From NCBI RefSeq assembly GCF_000718785.1, contig NZ_JOCA01000010.1, forward strand, positions 124,001 to 188,000: a DNA stretch of 64,000 bases, given 5' to 3'. Each line of letters begins with the position of its first letter. Position 1 is the first letter of the stretch. The DNA is from Streptomyces sp. NRRL WC-3626. GTDB lineage: Bacteria > Actinomycetota > Actinomycetes > Streptomycetales > Streptomycetaceae. Shown here in pieces: positions 35,268 to 44,256 of this stretch. Both the position numbers and the translations under genes were made by a program. The notes under the pieces are model-generated. The model did not search any database, was not told where the DNA came from, and was given only the letters and a program-made list of their open reading frames with translations.

Positions 35268-37058
35268 GTGTCCCAAGACGCTTACGACTACGACGTCCTC
35301 GTCGTAGGCTCCGGCTTCGGCGGCTCCGTGACCGCCCTCCGTCTGACGGAGAAGGGCTACACCGTCGGCGTCCTGGAGGCCGGCCGCCGCTGGACCCGGC
35401 AGACCCTGCCGAAGAACTCCTGGGACCTGAGGAACTACCTCTGGGCGCCGAAACTCGGCATGTACGGCATCCAGCGCATCCACCTGCTCGGCAATGTCAT
35501 GGTGCTGGCGGGCGCGGGCGTCGGCGGCGGCTCCCTGAACTACGCCAATACGCTCTACATACCGCCCAAGCCGTTCTTCGACGACCCCCAGTGGGGGCAC
35601 ATCACCGACTGGCAGGACGAACTGGCCCCGTACTACGACCAGGCCAAGCGCATGCTCGGCGTACGGCTCAATCCCACGATGACCCCGTCCGACGTGCATC
35701 TGAAGGCGGCGGCCGAACGGATGGGCGTGGGCGACAGCTTCCACATGGCGCCGGTCGGCGTCTTCTTCGGCGACGGCGAGGACGCCGACGGTACGGCGAA
35801 GGCGGAGCCGGGACACGAGGTGCCGGACCCGTACTTCGGCGGGGCGGGTCCGTCGCGCCGCGCCTGTACCGAGTGCGGCGAGTGCATGACCGGCTGCCGG
35901 CACGGCGCGAAGAACACCCTCAACGAGAACTACCTCCACCTCGCCGAGAAGGCGGGCGCGGTGGTGCATCCGATGACGACGGCCGTCTCGGTCACGGAGG
36001 ACTCGCGGGGCGGGTTCGCCGTCGCCACGCTCCCGACCGACGACCGCCGCAAGGGTGAGGGCCGTACCTTCCGGGCCCGCCGGGTCGTCCTGGCCGCCGG
36101 CACCTACGGCACCCAGACCCTGCTGCACCGGATGAAGGCGGGCGGGCAACTGCCGTACCTCTCCGAGAAGCTGGGCGAGCTGACCCGTACCAACTCCGAG
36201 GCCCTCGTCGGCGCGCAGACCGACGACCGCCGTTACCGCAAGGCCACGGGCGCGCCGAAGGCCGACTTCACCCGCGGTGTGGCCATCACGTCGTCGGTCC
36301 ACCCCGACGCGAACACCCATATCGAGCCGGTCCGCTACGGCCGCGGCTCCAACTCGATGGGCGGGCTGTCCATCCTCCAGGTGCCGTACGCGGGCGGCGG
36401 CTCGGGCGCGGGCCGGGTCCTCGGCTGGCTGGGCAACGCCGCCCGGCACCCCTGGCTGCTGCTCCGTTCGCTGTCCAACCGCCGCTGGTCGGAGCGGACC
36501 ATCATCGGCCTGGTGATGCAGTCGCTGGACAACTCCCTGACGACGTACCTCAAGCCGTCCGGGGCGGGCCGGGGCCTGCTCACCGCGAGGCAGGGGCACG
36601 GCGCCCCCAACCCCAAGCAGATCAAGGCGGCATCGGACGGCGCGTCGGCGCTGGCGGCCGAGATCAACGGCTTCGCCGGCTCCAACGTCGGCGAGCTGAC
36701 GGGGATGCCGCTGACCGCCCATTTCCTGGGCGGCTGCCCGATCGGCGCCTCCCGCGAGACCGGCGTGATCGACCCGTACCACCGCCTCTACGGCCACCCC
36801 GGCATCTCGGTCGTGGACGGGGCGGCGGTCTCGGCGAACCTGGGCGTCAACCCCTCCCTGACCATCACGGCACAGGCGGAGCGGGCGATGTCGTACTGGC
36901 CCAACCGGGACGAGGCCGACCCGCGCCCCCGGCAGGGCGAGCCCTACCGCCGCCTGGAGCCGGTCGCACCGAACTCCCCGACGGTCCCGGCGGAGGCCTT
37001 CGGCGCCCTGAGACTGCCGTTCCTGGGGATGCCCGCGGTGCCGCCGAAGCGGGACTGA
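35268..37058 (+). CDS. GMC-family FAD oxidoreductase (ChoD-like) with Cys cluster
   Basis: GTG 35268 follows GAGGGGGAG and gives 596 residues. The FAD motif VVGSGFGGS (12-20) and the GMC C-terminal signature (HFLGGCPIGASRETGVID ... SVVDGAAVSANLGVNPSLTI) are complete. Cys200, Cys203, Cys206 and Cys210 form a CxxCxxCxxxC ferredoxin-like cluster (TECGECMTGCRHGAKNTL), as I remember in mycobacterial ChoD. ChoD was named cholesterol oxidase, but the true substrate is uncertain. In mycobacteria choD sits beside guaB3, so its presence near guaB and guaA fits an old gene neighbourhood. Confidence 0.9.
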   Translation: MSQDAYDYDVLVVGSGFGGSVTALRLTEKGYTVGVLEAGRRWTRQTLPKNSWDLRNYLWAPKLGMYGIQRIHLLGNVMVLAGAGVGGGSLNYANTLYIPPKPFFDDPQWGHITDWQDELAPYYDQAKRMLGVRLNPTMTPSDVHLKAAAERMGVGDSFHMAPVGVFFGDGEDADGTAKAEPGHEVPDPYFGGAGPSRRACTECGECMTGCRHGAKNTLNENYLHLAEKAGAVVHPMTTAVSVTEDSRGGFAVATLPTDDRRKGEGRTFRARRVVLAAGTYGTQTLLHRMKAGGQLPYLSEKLGELTRTNSEALVGAQTDDRRYRKATGAPKADFTRGVAITSSVHPDANTHIEPVRYGRGSNSMGGLSILQVPYAGGGSGAGRVLGWLGNAARHPWLLLRSLSNRRWSERTIIGLVMQSLDNSLTTYLKPSGAGRGLLTARQGHGAPNPKQIKAASDGASALAAEINGFAGSNVGELTGMPLTAHFLGGCPIGASRETGVIDPYHRLYGHPGISVVDGAAVSANLGVNPSLTITAQAERAMSYWPNRDEADPRPRQGEPYRRLEPVAPNSPTVPAEAFGALRLPFLGMPAVPPKRD

Positions 37059-37092
37059 GTCCCCTGGGCGGGAAGGGCCGGACAAGGAAGAA

Positions 37093-37122
37093 GGACCTGT
37101 GCCCCCCTCCGAGCTCAGGTCC
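37093..37122 (+). terminator. Hairpin after the GMC oxidoreductase gene
   Basis: GGACCTG (37093-37099) pairs with CAGGTCC (37116-37122) across a 16-base loop, about 35 bases past the stop, and is followed by CTCTCCCC. A modest stem, plausible as an intrinsic terminator. Confidence 0.5.
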
Positions 37123-37307
37123 CTCTCCCCAGTCCATGTGGTCCATGTGGTCCGCGAGGATGTCAGTGAGTGTGATCAACCAGGCGGGCGGATGGTTGTC
37201 CTGACGATCAGCGGTTTTTCGTGTGAGCTGGATCACATGTGAGTCGTGATCATCGCTGGCGTACGCTCGCCGCCTACGACCGCCGTCGAGAGAGAGTCCG
37301 CGAGCCC

Positions 37308-38522
37308 GTGGCCGAGCAGCCGTCCGAAGAGCACAGACCGGAGTCCTCCTCTCTCCCCGACGACGTCTGGGAGAAGTTCGTCGAGGACAGTGAGCGCGAC
37401 ATCCGCGCCTCCGCGCCGAAGGAACCGTCGGCGCGGGCGCGCATGGTGACCGAGCGGCTGCGGGCGATGGACGAGGCGCAGGCGAGGGCGGCCGCGGGCG
37501 GCAGGCGCCGTACGGGCGGGAAGCGGAGGACGGCGCCGCCCGCCCGGCCCGACGGCTGGCGTGCGAGCCCGCCCCTGCGGGTCCTGGAGCGCCCCACCTC
37601 GCGGCGGCGCCGGATCTGGAGCGTGGCCGGGATCGTGGTGGCCGTGGTGCTGGCCGTGGTCGTCGTCAATCCGTCCGCCGCGCTGTCCTGGCTGCCCGGA
37701 AGCCTTGGCGAGGACGAGGCGCCTGCGGCCGACGCCACTCCGCTCGCCCCCGAGACCGGCCGGCCCGGTGCCGCGCCCTCCGACGCCCCCGCCGGCACCC
37801 CCACGCGGGCGAAGCCGTACGCCGGGTCCCCCGCCGCCCGGTGGGAGGCCGGAGCGGACGCCATCCGGCCGCCCGTGGCGACGGCCGTGGGCGGGGTCCC
37901 CGCCGACCGGATCCGGGCCGCGCTGAACGGCACGAAGGATTTCCTGGTCGCCGCCCACCTCGATCCCGCCGTCCTGAAGGGCGAGCGGCCGGTGAAGGCG
38001 CTGGATCTCGTGGACCCGGCGGAGAAGGAGTTCCTCGCCGATCTGCGCGACGCCCTGCGCGAGCCCACGGAGAAGAACGACCCGGTGTGGACGTTCACCC
38101 GCTTCGATCCCGCGGAGGTCGAACTCGCGGGCGAGGTGCGGGTGCGGGGCCGTATGACGGTCGAGCCCGTGAAGGGGGCCGCCGGGCGGGCCGTGATCAA
38201 GGCCGACTACACCTTCGTGTATCCGATGGCCCGTGCCGGGGGCGGTGACGACGAGGTGAGCAGGGCCGTCGTCCGCCGCACGGTCGAGGTGGAGGCCGTG
38301 GACCCGGCAAGGTTCCAGGCCGCCGAGGGTCACATCTGGATCACCGATGTCAACGGCGAGATATCCAACGACGACTGCCGGGACGGTGACGGCGTCATCC
38401 GCCCGCAGTTCTTCGCCGACCGGCACCGGAGTTCCGAGCCGTCCGGCCCGAAGCGCGACCCGTACGACCGCAGCCGGAGCCTGGACGGCGCGGCGGACTG
38501 CGGAGTCGTGACCCGCACCTGA
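37308..38522 (+). CDS. Single-pass membrane protein, unknown function
   Basis: GTG 37308 (VAEQPSEEHRPESSSLPDDVW) is preferred to upstream codons from 37239; purines (GAGAGAGAG) lie ahead of it. The product has 404 residues. The N-terminal ~95 residues are charged and cytoplasmic, one TM segment lies at about 104-123 (IWSVAGIVVAVVLAVVVVNP), then an external Pro/Ala linker and a folded domain of about 240 residues (RIRAALNGTKDFLVAAHLDP ... EVEAVDPARFQAAEGHIWIT). Two Cys near the end may pair. I do not recognise the domain. Confidence 0.8.
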   Translation: MAEQPSEEHRPESSSLPDDVWEKFVEDSERDIRASAPKEPSARARMVTERLRAMDEAQARAAAGGRRRTGGKRRTAPPARPDGWRASPPLRVLERPTSRRRRIWSVAGIVVAVVLAVVVVNPSAALSWLPGSLGEDEAPAADATPLAPETGRPGAAPSDAPAGTPTRAKPYAGSPAARWEAGADAIRPPVATAVGGVPADRIRAALNGTKDFLVAAHLDPAVLKGERPVKALDLVDPAEKEFLADLRDALREPTEKNDPVWTFTRFDPAEVELAGEVRVRGRMTVEPVKGAAGRAVIKADYTFVYPMARAGGGDDEVSRAVVRRTVEVEAVDPARFQAAEGHIWITDVNGEISNDDCRDGDGVIRPQFFADRHRSSEPSGPKRDPYDRSRSLDGAADCGVVTRT

Positions 38523-38581
38523 GCCGTACGGGCCGCCGGGCCTCGCTCTCCGCGGCCGTACGGGCCGCCCGGCCTCGCCCT

Positions 38582-38653
38582 CCGCGGGCAATCGTGCCGC
38601 AGGGCGGCACGGGTGGGCGCGACGGCACCCCGCAAGCGCCGGGCCGCGCGAAC
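38582..38653 (+). repeat. Dispersed palindromic repeat, copy B
   Basis: Same element as at 15315, with one-base changes (CAATCGTGCCGCAGGGCGGC). The inverted arms CGTGCCGC and GCGGCACG are intact. It lies in the 215-base gap between two convergent genes. Confidence 0.85.
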
Positions 38654-38737
38654 ACCCCCCGCCCCACCCCCACGCGCGGCACCCCCCAGGCGCGGGGCCG
38701 CGCGAGCATCCCCTCCCCGCGCAGCGAAACCGCAGGT

Positions 38738-39025
38738 TCAGATCCGGCCCCGGCACAGCTCCAGCAGGGTCATCGCAAGCGTCGTACCCGGCTTGCCCAG
38801 CGCGTCCCGGTAATGGGCGAGAACCTCCATCTCACGGGAGAGGTTCACACGCCGACCGCCGGAGGCGATCCGTTCCTTCTGGATGACGGCCGACACGGCC
38901 ATCCGCTCCTGCATCAGCCCGATGATCCGATCATCGAGCGCGTCGATCCGTTCACGCGCACCGCTGATCAGCTCAGCTGCCTCGCTGGTACGCGCGCCGG
39001 TCTTCTCGGTCGGGGTGGTGGTCAT
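38738..39025 (-). CDS. Chorismate mutase (AroQ type)
   Basis: The 95-residue all-helical AroQ protein carries the family pattern ERIDALDDRIIGLMQERMAV...VIQKERI...REMEVLAHYRDAL. It converts chorismate to prephenate, the branch step to Phe and Tyr. It is a stand-alone mutase without a fused dehydratase. Its transcript appears to start about 200 bases upstream and first encodes a Phe/Tyr-containing leader peptide and a hairpin, so attenuation by charged tRNA is likely. It is divergent from guaA. Confidence 0.93.
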   Translation of the reverse strand: MTTTPTEKTGARTSEAAELISGARERIDALDDRIIGLMQERMAVSAVIQKERIASGGRRVNLSREMEVLAHYRDALGKPGTTLAMTLLELCRGRI

Positions 39026-39094
39026 CTCGGGGCTCCTCGGTGAGGTGAATCGTCGGCCTCGGTGCCCCGGAGCGGCAAGACCCGGAGGAGAACG

Positions 39095-39131
39095 CCAGAC
39101 GCCCCGGACCTTGTCGGCCCGGGGCGCCTGG
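39095..39131 (-). terminator. Attenuator hairpin upstream of chorismate mutase
   Basis: On the minus strand CCAGGCGCCCCGG (39131-39119) pairs with CCGGGGCGTCTGG (39107-39095), a 13-bp stem with a single mismatch or wobble and an 11-base loop. It stands 19 bases after the stop of the leader peptide. The bases after it are GCGTTCTCCTCC, pyrimidine-rich. CGGGCCG in its 5' part (39121-39115) is fully complementary to CGGCCCG in the leader coding region (39183-39177), a possible antiterminator pairing. Confidence 0.65.
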
Positions 39132-39150
39132 GAAGTCGCTTGTCAGTTGC

Positions 39151-39222
39151 TCAAGCAGCACGACCATGGCAGCCGGCGGGCCGGTTGCCATAGGTAAAGA
39201 GGAAGGTCGGGTGCGTGAGCAT
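39151..39222 (-). CDS. Leader peptide (23 codons) of chorismate mutase attenuator
   Basis: ATG 39222 opens a 23-codon frame ending TGA 39153-39151. It begins [14 protein letters not shown] and ends in a basic Ala-rich tail (GCHGRAA). Phe-Leu-Phe-Thr-Tyr are consecutive, and one Phe and the Tyr use TTT and TAT, codons that are rare in this genome. The upstream promoter predicts transcription starting at the A of the ATG, so the mRNA is leaderless. It precedes a strong hairpin and the chorismate mutase gene, the arrangement of amino-acid-sensing attenuation. Confidence 0.65.
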   Translation of the reverse strand: MLTHPTFLFTYGNRPAGCHGRAA

Positions 39223-39228
39223 GGCCCC

Positions 39229-39257
39229 AGTATGCCCAAACGGGCGCGCCCGTCCAA
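39229..39257 (-). promoter_or_regulatory. Promoter of the leader-peptide/chorismate-mutase transcript
   Basis: On the minus strand TTGGAC (39257-39252), 17 bases and CATACT (39234-39229) match a housekeeping promoter. Six bases follow before the ATG, placing the start of transcription at or within one or two bases of the leader ATG (39222). guaA lies on the other strand 112 bases away. Confidence 0.7.
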
Positions 39258-39368
39258 CCCGGGTCGCATGCTGAGACGGCCCCCGCGCCCGGTGGCGGGA
39301 CGGGCCCTCCTCCCGCCTCGGTAGACTCGGGAGGCACAAGCCCCCGCCCCACCGCCGGAAGGCACCTC

Positions 39369-40949
39369 GTGTCATCAGCGTCTCCCGCTGCCAACGCGCC
39401 CGACACCGTCCTGGTCGTCGACTTCGGCGCGCAGTACGCCCAGCTCATCGCCCGTCGCGTCCGCGAGGCGCGGGTCTACAGCGAGATCGTGCCGAGCACC
39501 ATGCCGGTCGAGGAGATCCTCGCCAAGAACCCCGCGGCGATCATCCTGTCCGGCGGCCCCTCGTCCGTGTACGAGGAGGGCGCCCCCCGCCTCGACCGCG
39601 CGCTCTTCGAGGCCGGCGTCCCCGTCTTCGGCATGTGCTACGGCTTCCAGCTCATGGCGCAGAGCCTGGGCGGCCAGGTGGACAACACCGGCGCCCGCGA
39701 GTACGGCCGTACGGATCTGCACGTCTCCAGGAGCTCCTCCACCCTCTTCGAGGGCACCCCGGACGAGCAGGCCGTCTGGATGTCGCACGGCGACGCCTGC
39801 TCCGCCGCCCCCGAGGGCTTCACCGTCACCGCGTCGACGGACGTCGTCCCGGTCGCCGCGTTCGAGAACGACGACAAGAAGCTCTACGGCGTCCAGTACC
39901 ACCCCGAGGTGATGCACTCCACGCACGGACAGCAGGTGCTGGAGCACTTCCTGTACCGGGGCGCGGGCCTCACCCCGAACTGGACCACCGGCAACGTGAT
40001 CGAGGAGCAGGTCGCCGCGATCCGCGAGCTGGTCGGCGACAAGCGGGCGATCTGCGGTCTGTCCGGCGGTGTGGACTCCGCCGTCGCCGCCGCTCTCGTC
40101 CAGAAGGCCATCGGCTCCCAGCTGACCTGCGTGTACGTCGACCACGGTCTGATGCGCAAGGGCGAGACCGAGCAGGTCGAGAAGGACTTCGTGGCCGCGA
40201 CCGGCGTTCAGCTGAAGGTCGTGGACGCGGAAGAGCGGTTCCTGGACGCGCTGAAGGGCGTCTCCGACCCCGAGCAGAAGCGGAAGATCATCGGCCGCGA
40301 GTTCATCCGGGTCTTCGAGCAGGCCCAGGCCGAGATCATCGCCGACGCGGGCCCCGCCGTGGAGTTCCTGGTCCAGGGCACCCTCTACCCGGACGTCGTC
40401 GAGTCCGGCGGCGGCACCGGCACCGCCAACATCAAGTCCCACCACAACGTGGGCGGACTGCCCGAGGACCTCGAGTTCCAGCTGATCGAGCCGCTGCGCC
40501 AGCTGTTCAAGGACGAGGTCCGCATGGTCGGCCAGGAGCTCGGCCTGCCGGACGAGATCGTCCAGCGCCAGCCGTTCCCCGGCCCCGGCCTCGGTATCCG
40601 CATCGTCGGCGAGGTCACCAAGGAGCGGCTCGACCTGCTCCGCGAGGCCGACGCCATCGCCCGCGAGGAACTGACCTCGGCCGGCCTGGACCGCGACATC
40701 TGGCAGTGCCCGGTCGTCCTGCTCGCCGACGTGCGGTCGGTGGGCGTCCAGGGCGACGGCCGCACCTACGGCCACCCGATCGTGCTGCGCCCCGTCTCCA
40801 GCGAGGACGCCATGACCGCCGACTGGTCGCGGCTGCCGTACGACGTCCTCGCGAAGATCTCCACCCGGATCACCAACGAGGTGCGGGACGTCAACCGCGT
40901 GGTCCTCGACGTCACCTCCAAGCCGCCGGGGACCATCGAGTGGGAGTGA
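39369..40949 (+). CDS. guaA: GMP synthase (glutamine-hydrolysing)
   Basis: GTG 39369 follows GGAAGG and gives 526 residues. The glutaminase domain has nucleophile Cys90 (FGMCYGFQL) and the His178/Glu180 pair (QYHPEV). The ATP pyrophosphatase domain has the loop SGGVDS (232-237), and the C-terminal dimerisation domain ends [13 protein letters not shown]. It aminates XMP to GMP, completing the route begun by guaB at 16.5 kb. Confidence 0.97.
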   Translation: MSSASPAANAPDTVLVVDFGAQYAQLIARRVREARVYSEIVPSTMPVEEILAKNPAAIILSGGPSSVYEEGAPRLDRALFEAGVPVFGMCYGFQLMAQSLGGQVDNTGAREYGRTDLHVSRSSSTLFEGTPDEQAVWMSHGDACSAAPEGFTVTASTDVVPVAAFENDDKKLYGVQYHPEVMHSTHGQQVLEHFLYRGAGLTPNWTTGNVIEEQVAAIRELVGDKRAICGLSGGVDSAVAAALVQKAIGSQLTCVYVDHGLMRKGETEQVEKDFVAATGVQLKVVDAEERFLDALKGVSDPEQKRKIIGREFIRVFEQAQAEIIADAGPAVEFLVQGTLYPDVVESGGGTGTANIKSHHNVGGLPEDLEFQLIEPLRQLFKDEVRMVGQELGLPDEIVQRQPFPGPGLGIRIVGEVTKERLDLLREADAIAREELTSAGLDRDIWQCPVVLLADVRSVGVQGDGRTYGHPIVLRPVSSEDAMTADWSRLPYDVLAKISTRITNEVRDVNRVVLDVTSKPPGTIEWE

Positions 40950-40959
40950 CCCTCACGGG

Positions 40960-41439
40960 TCAGGTCCGTTTGAGGGTGCGCACCGGCTCTCCGGGCTTCC
41001 AGACCTGGACGACCAGATACTTCTCGTCCTCGACGTAGGTCCGTACGACCTCCGTCAGCCCGGTGCGGAAGAGGTGGAACGGCTCCGGCGGTTCCACCTC
41101 TTCGGTGTACCGGCCCCGGGTCTCCGTGTCGTCGTCGGCGATCTCGACCGCCCGGCCGGCGACCCGCACGTCACCGCCGCCCATGCCGGTGCCCGCGCCC
41201 GGGTTCGCCTGGAGCGCGAAGCGCGGGTCGCGGCGCAGATCGTGCGCCTTGAGCGAGTCCGGCATCATGCCGAGCCACAGCTCGCCGTCCAGGAAGCGCA
41301 CCTCCAGGCCGCTGGTGCGGGGCGAGCCGTCCTTGCGCAGGGTCGCCAGAACGTGGTGCGTGTGCGCGGCGAACCGCTCCTCCACCGTCTTCGCGAGGTC
41401 CGGTTCGGCGGCGGTGAAGGCCGCCCAGTTCGTCTCCAT
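40960..41439 (-). CDS. Pyridoxamine 5'-phosphate oxidase family (F420/FMN split-barrel) protein
   Basis: ATG 41439 gives 159 residues. The split-barrel pattern is clear: HTHHVLATLRKDGSPRTSGLEV, ELWLGMMPDSLKAHDLRRDP and DVRVAGRAVEI. Such proteins bind FMN, F420 or heme; cofactor and substrate cannot be read from the sequence. It is convergent with guaA, 10 bases between stops. Confidence 0.85.
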   Translation of the reverse strand: METNWAAFTAAEPDLAKTVEERFAAHTHHVLATLRKDGSPRTSGLEVRFLDGELWLGMMPDSLKAHDLRRDPRFALQANPGAGTGMGGGDVRVAGRAVEIADDDTETRGRYTEEVEPPEPFHLFRTGLTEVVRTYVEDEKYLVVQVWKPGEPVRTLKRT

Positions 41440-41613
41440 GGGCCGAGTGTGGCGGGGATACCGGACATCCTGTGTCGGGTATCGGCGGTGTCCTCCGGAT
41501 GGAGCAGCCCGTTCCGTCACGTCCCGTACCGCATCTTTACGGAAGCGAGCTGTCGTACGGGGCGGCCCACCGGTAACTTCCGCCCCGTACGCACACCCCC
41601 CGCGGGAGGACTC

Positions 41614-42408
41614 ATGCACGGGCCCACGCCGCCCCTGCCGCTGCCCACCGACAAGCTGCGCTTCGCCATGCCGCCCATGCACGAGTCGGTCGAGGACGAA
41701 CGCCGGCACCGCAAGGAGCGGCTCGCCGGCGCGCTGCGGCTGTTCGGCCGGCTCGGCTACGAGGACGGTGTCTCGGGGCACATCACCGCACGCGACCCGG
41801 AGTTCAGCGACTGCTTCTGGGTCAACCCGTTCGGCATGCCCTTCCGCCAGGTCACCGTGAGCGACCTGGTGCTCGCCAACCGGGACGGCCAGGTCGTCGA
41901 GGGCGGCCACCACGTCAACCAGGCCGCGTTCACCGTGCACGCCCAGGTGCACGCCGCCCGGCCCGACGTCGTCGCCGTAGCCCACTGCCACTCCGTGCAC
42001 GGGCGCGCCCTCGCCGCCCTCGGCGACCTCCTCGACCCGATCACCCAGGAGAGCTGCGCCTTCTACGAGGACCACGCCCTCTACGACGCCTACAGCGGCG
42101 TCACCGTCGACGCCGAGGAGGGCAGAAGGATCGCCGGGGAGCTCGGCTCCCACAAGGCGCTGGTGCTGCGCAACCACGGTCTGCTCACCGTGGGCGACTC
42201 GGTGGACGCGGCGGCCTGGTGGTTCGTGACGATGGAGCGCTCCTGCCAGGTGCAGCTCACCGCGAAGGCGGCGGGCCGGCCCGTCCTCATCGACCACCGG
42301 CAGGCGGTGGCGACACGGGAGCAGGTGGGCGGGGACCTGGTGGCATGGATCAACTACCAGCCGATGTGGCAGGACATCAGCCGCAGCGAGCCCGATCTGC
42401 TGAGCTGA
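41614..42408 (+). CDS. Class II aldolase/adducin family protein
   Basis: ATG 41614 follows GGGAGGA and gives 264 residues. The fold is recognised from EDGVSGHITARDPE, the zinc-binding AVAHCHSVHGRALAAL and LVLRNHGLLTVGDSVDAAAWWF, with the His residues of the metal site present. These enzymes cleave or isomerise phosphorylated sugars or act as decarboxylases; the longer N-terminus (about 40 residues) and C-terminus resemble the actinobacterial adducin-like subgroup, whose substrate is unknown. Confidence 0.88.
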   Translation: MHGPTPPLPLPTDKLRFAMPPMHESVEDERRHRKERLAGALRLFGRLGYEDGVSGHITARDPEFSDCFWVNPFGMPFRQVTVSDLVLANRDGQVVEGGHHVNQAAFTVHAQVHAARPDVVAVAHCHSVHGRALAALGDLLDPITQESCAFYEDHALYDAYSGVTVDAEEGRRIAGELGSHKALVLRNHGLLTVGDSVDAAAWWFVTMERSCQVQLTAKAAGRPVLIDHRQAVATREQVGGDLVAWINYQPMWQDISRSEPDLLS

Positions 42409-42534
42409 CTGCCATGGCAAGCCGGGTGCCCTGTCAACCGGTTGCCTTCGAATTCACCCGTACTGACCGGGCCTGCCGAACGGTGGGGCGCCGGCGTAGG
42501 GCACAATTCGCTTTCGTCACAGGGGACTTGTGTC

Positions 42535-43854
42535 GTGTTGTTCAACATCGGACGGGGAAGGCGGGCTTCGGGCGTGGCGGTGCAGGAGGCGAGGCGGGGC
42601 GACCCCGACATGGGCGCCCACGAGGGCGGCTGCACCTGCGGGGACTGTCCGCACGGGGCACGTGAGGGCCATCGGCGAGCGGTCGCCGCGTTCCTGCTGA
42701 AGCGGGACGCGTTCGCCGCCGGGCAGGGACTGCCGGCCGCGGTCGCCCACTCCGCCTCCGCCTCCCGGCAGTGGGTGTCCGAAGAACTGACCCAGGCCGC
42801 CGAGGCCGTCGCCGAACGCGGACGGGCCGAGGGCGCGGCCTGGCTGGTACGGCTGTGGCGGCGGACCGCGATCGTGGTGTGGGCGGGCGTCGTCCTGCTG
42901 CTCCTGGGGCAGGCGCTCACCGCGATCGGCGCGGGCTGGAGCGCCGCACGCACCGCCGGACTGCTCGCCGCGCTGGTGGTGGCGGGGGCGCTGACCGCCG
43001 CGTCCTGGTTCCACCGGGCACGCGGGGGTGCGCTGGCGCCGGTGATCGGCGAGGACAACCGGCTCTCCACATCCCGTGCCGTGGCCGCGTCCTGGGTGCT
43101 GCTCCTCGCGTTCTCGGTACTCGTCCTGGTGGGACGACTGGCGGCCGCCTCCGACGGCCGGGAGCGGGACGCCCTGATCGACGGGCTCGAACTCGCCCGG
43201 GGCGCGGGCATCGTGACCGTACTCGCCGTGGTGTGCGGGATCGCCGTACTGGTGCGCCGCGTGGTCGGGCTGCGCGTGCAGGAGCAGCGGCTGCAGAAGG
43301 TACGCGCCCACCGGCCCGGGGCGGCCGACCTGCTCACCGACGACTCGGGGCGGGGCAGCTTCGCCGACATCCAGTACGTCATGATCAGCGGTGTCGCTCT
43401 CGCGTTCGCCGCGGTGCGGCTGGCCCGGCGGCCGGACCAGCTGCCGGACCTGCCGTGGGGGCTCGCGGTGGTCGTGCTGGTGTCGGCGGCGACGTACCTC
43501 GCGGGCAAGTACGCGGAGGGGGGCCGTCCGGTGATCCTCTCGGTGGTACGGGCCCGTGAGGCCGGCGACCTGGACGCACCGATCCGCACCGGGGACGACA
43601 TCGAGATCCGGGGCGCCGGCTTCGTCCCCGTCGGCGCCCAGGGCGCGGACCGCCTCTGCCGCATGGTGGTCCGCGTGGGCCCGGTCCACGTCCACGTCCC
43701 CCTGGTCCCGGTGACCGGCGGCTTCGACAACCCCACGGACACCCTCCTGACGGTCCCGGTCCCGGCAGAGGTCGAACCGGGCCGAGTGGAGGTCCAGGTC
43801 ATCACGGCAGCCGGCACGGAAACCAACCGCTACACAATCGACGTAACAGACTGA
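42535..43854 (+). CDS. Multi-pass membrane protein with C-terminal IPT/TIG-like domain
   Basis: GTG 42535 follows AGGGGAC and gives 439 residues; ATG 42610 is an alternative. A Cys-rich N-terminus (GGCTCGDCPHG) precedes about six TM segments (starting IVVWAGVVLLLLGQAL). The last ~110 residues (VILSVVRAREAGDLDAPIRTGDDIEIRGAGFVP) have the beta pattern of an IPT/TIG domain and would lie on one side of the membrane. No function is recognised. Confidence 0.75.
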   Translation: MLFNIGRGRRASGVAVQEARRGDPDMGAHEGGCTCGDCPHGAREGHRRAVAAFLLKRDAFAAGQGLPAAVAHSASASRQWVSEELTQAAEAVAERGRAEGAAWLVRLWRRTAIVVWAGVVLLLLGQALTAIGAGWSAARTAGLLAALVVAGALTAASWFHRARGGALAPVIGEDNRLSTSRAVAASWVLLLAFSVLVLVGRLAAASDGRERDALIDGLELARGAGIVTVLAVVCGIAVLVRRVVGLRVQEQRLQKVRAHRPGAADLLTDDSGRGSFADIQYVMISGVALAFAAVRLARRPDQLPDLPWGLAVVVLVSAATYLAGKYAEGGRPVILSVVRAREAGDLDAPIRTGDDIEIRGAGFVPVGAQGADRLCRMVVRVGPVHVHVPLVPVTGGFDNPTDTLLTVPVPAEVEPGRVEVQVITAAGTETNRYTIDVTD

Positions 43855-43970
43855 CCCCAAAGACCAGCCACCCCCGCACATCCCGCCCTCCGCGGGCAGC
43901 CGCGCCGCACCCCGCCCCGCCCGCTCTCCGTGGGCAGTCGTGCCGCGCCCCCGCACATCCCGCCCGCCCT

Positions 43971-44040
43971 CCGCGGGCAGTCGTGCCGCTGGGGCGGCAC
44001 GGGTGGGCGCGACGGCACCCCGCAAGCGCCGGGCCGCGCT
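43971..44040 (+). repeat. Dispersed palindromic repeat, copy C
   Basis: Nearly identical to copy A (CGTGCCGCTGGGGCGGCACG hairpin, then GGGTGGGCGCGACGGCACCC). Partial copies of its left half (CTCCGCGGGCAG, CTCCGTGGGCAGTCGTGCCG) lie just upstream at about 43887 and 43925. In the gap 43855-44256 I see only these repeats. Confidence 0.9.
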
Positions 44041-44155
44041 TATCCACCCCCGGCCCACCTGCACGCCGGGCACTCCGCAAGCGCCGGGCCGCGCTTACCC
44101 ACCCCCGGCCCACCTGCACGCCGAGCACTCCGCAAGCACCAAGCCGCACAACCCC
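44021..44155. repeat. 55-bp tandem repeat next to copy C
   Basis: Units starting CGCAAGCGCCGGGCCGCGCT begin at 44021 and 44076, with a third, diverged partial unit from 44131. Each carries CACCCCCGGCCCACCTGCAC. The array starts inside the right end of the dispersed repeat, as the 56-bp array at 15185 abuts copy A. Confidence 0.85.
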
Positions 44156-44256
44156 CGCCCCAAGAAAAACCCCGCCCCCAGGATTGAGCCACTTCCATTC
44201 GTCGTACGTATGGTCTATCGAGGGGCCGGCACGGCAGTGAGAGGCGGCAAGCGGCG

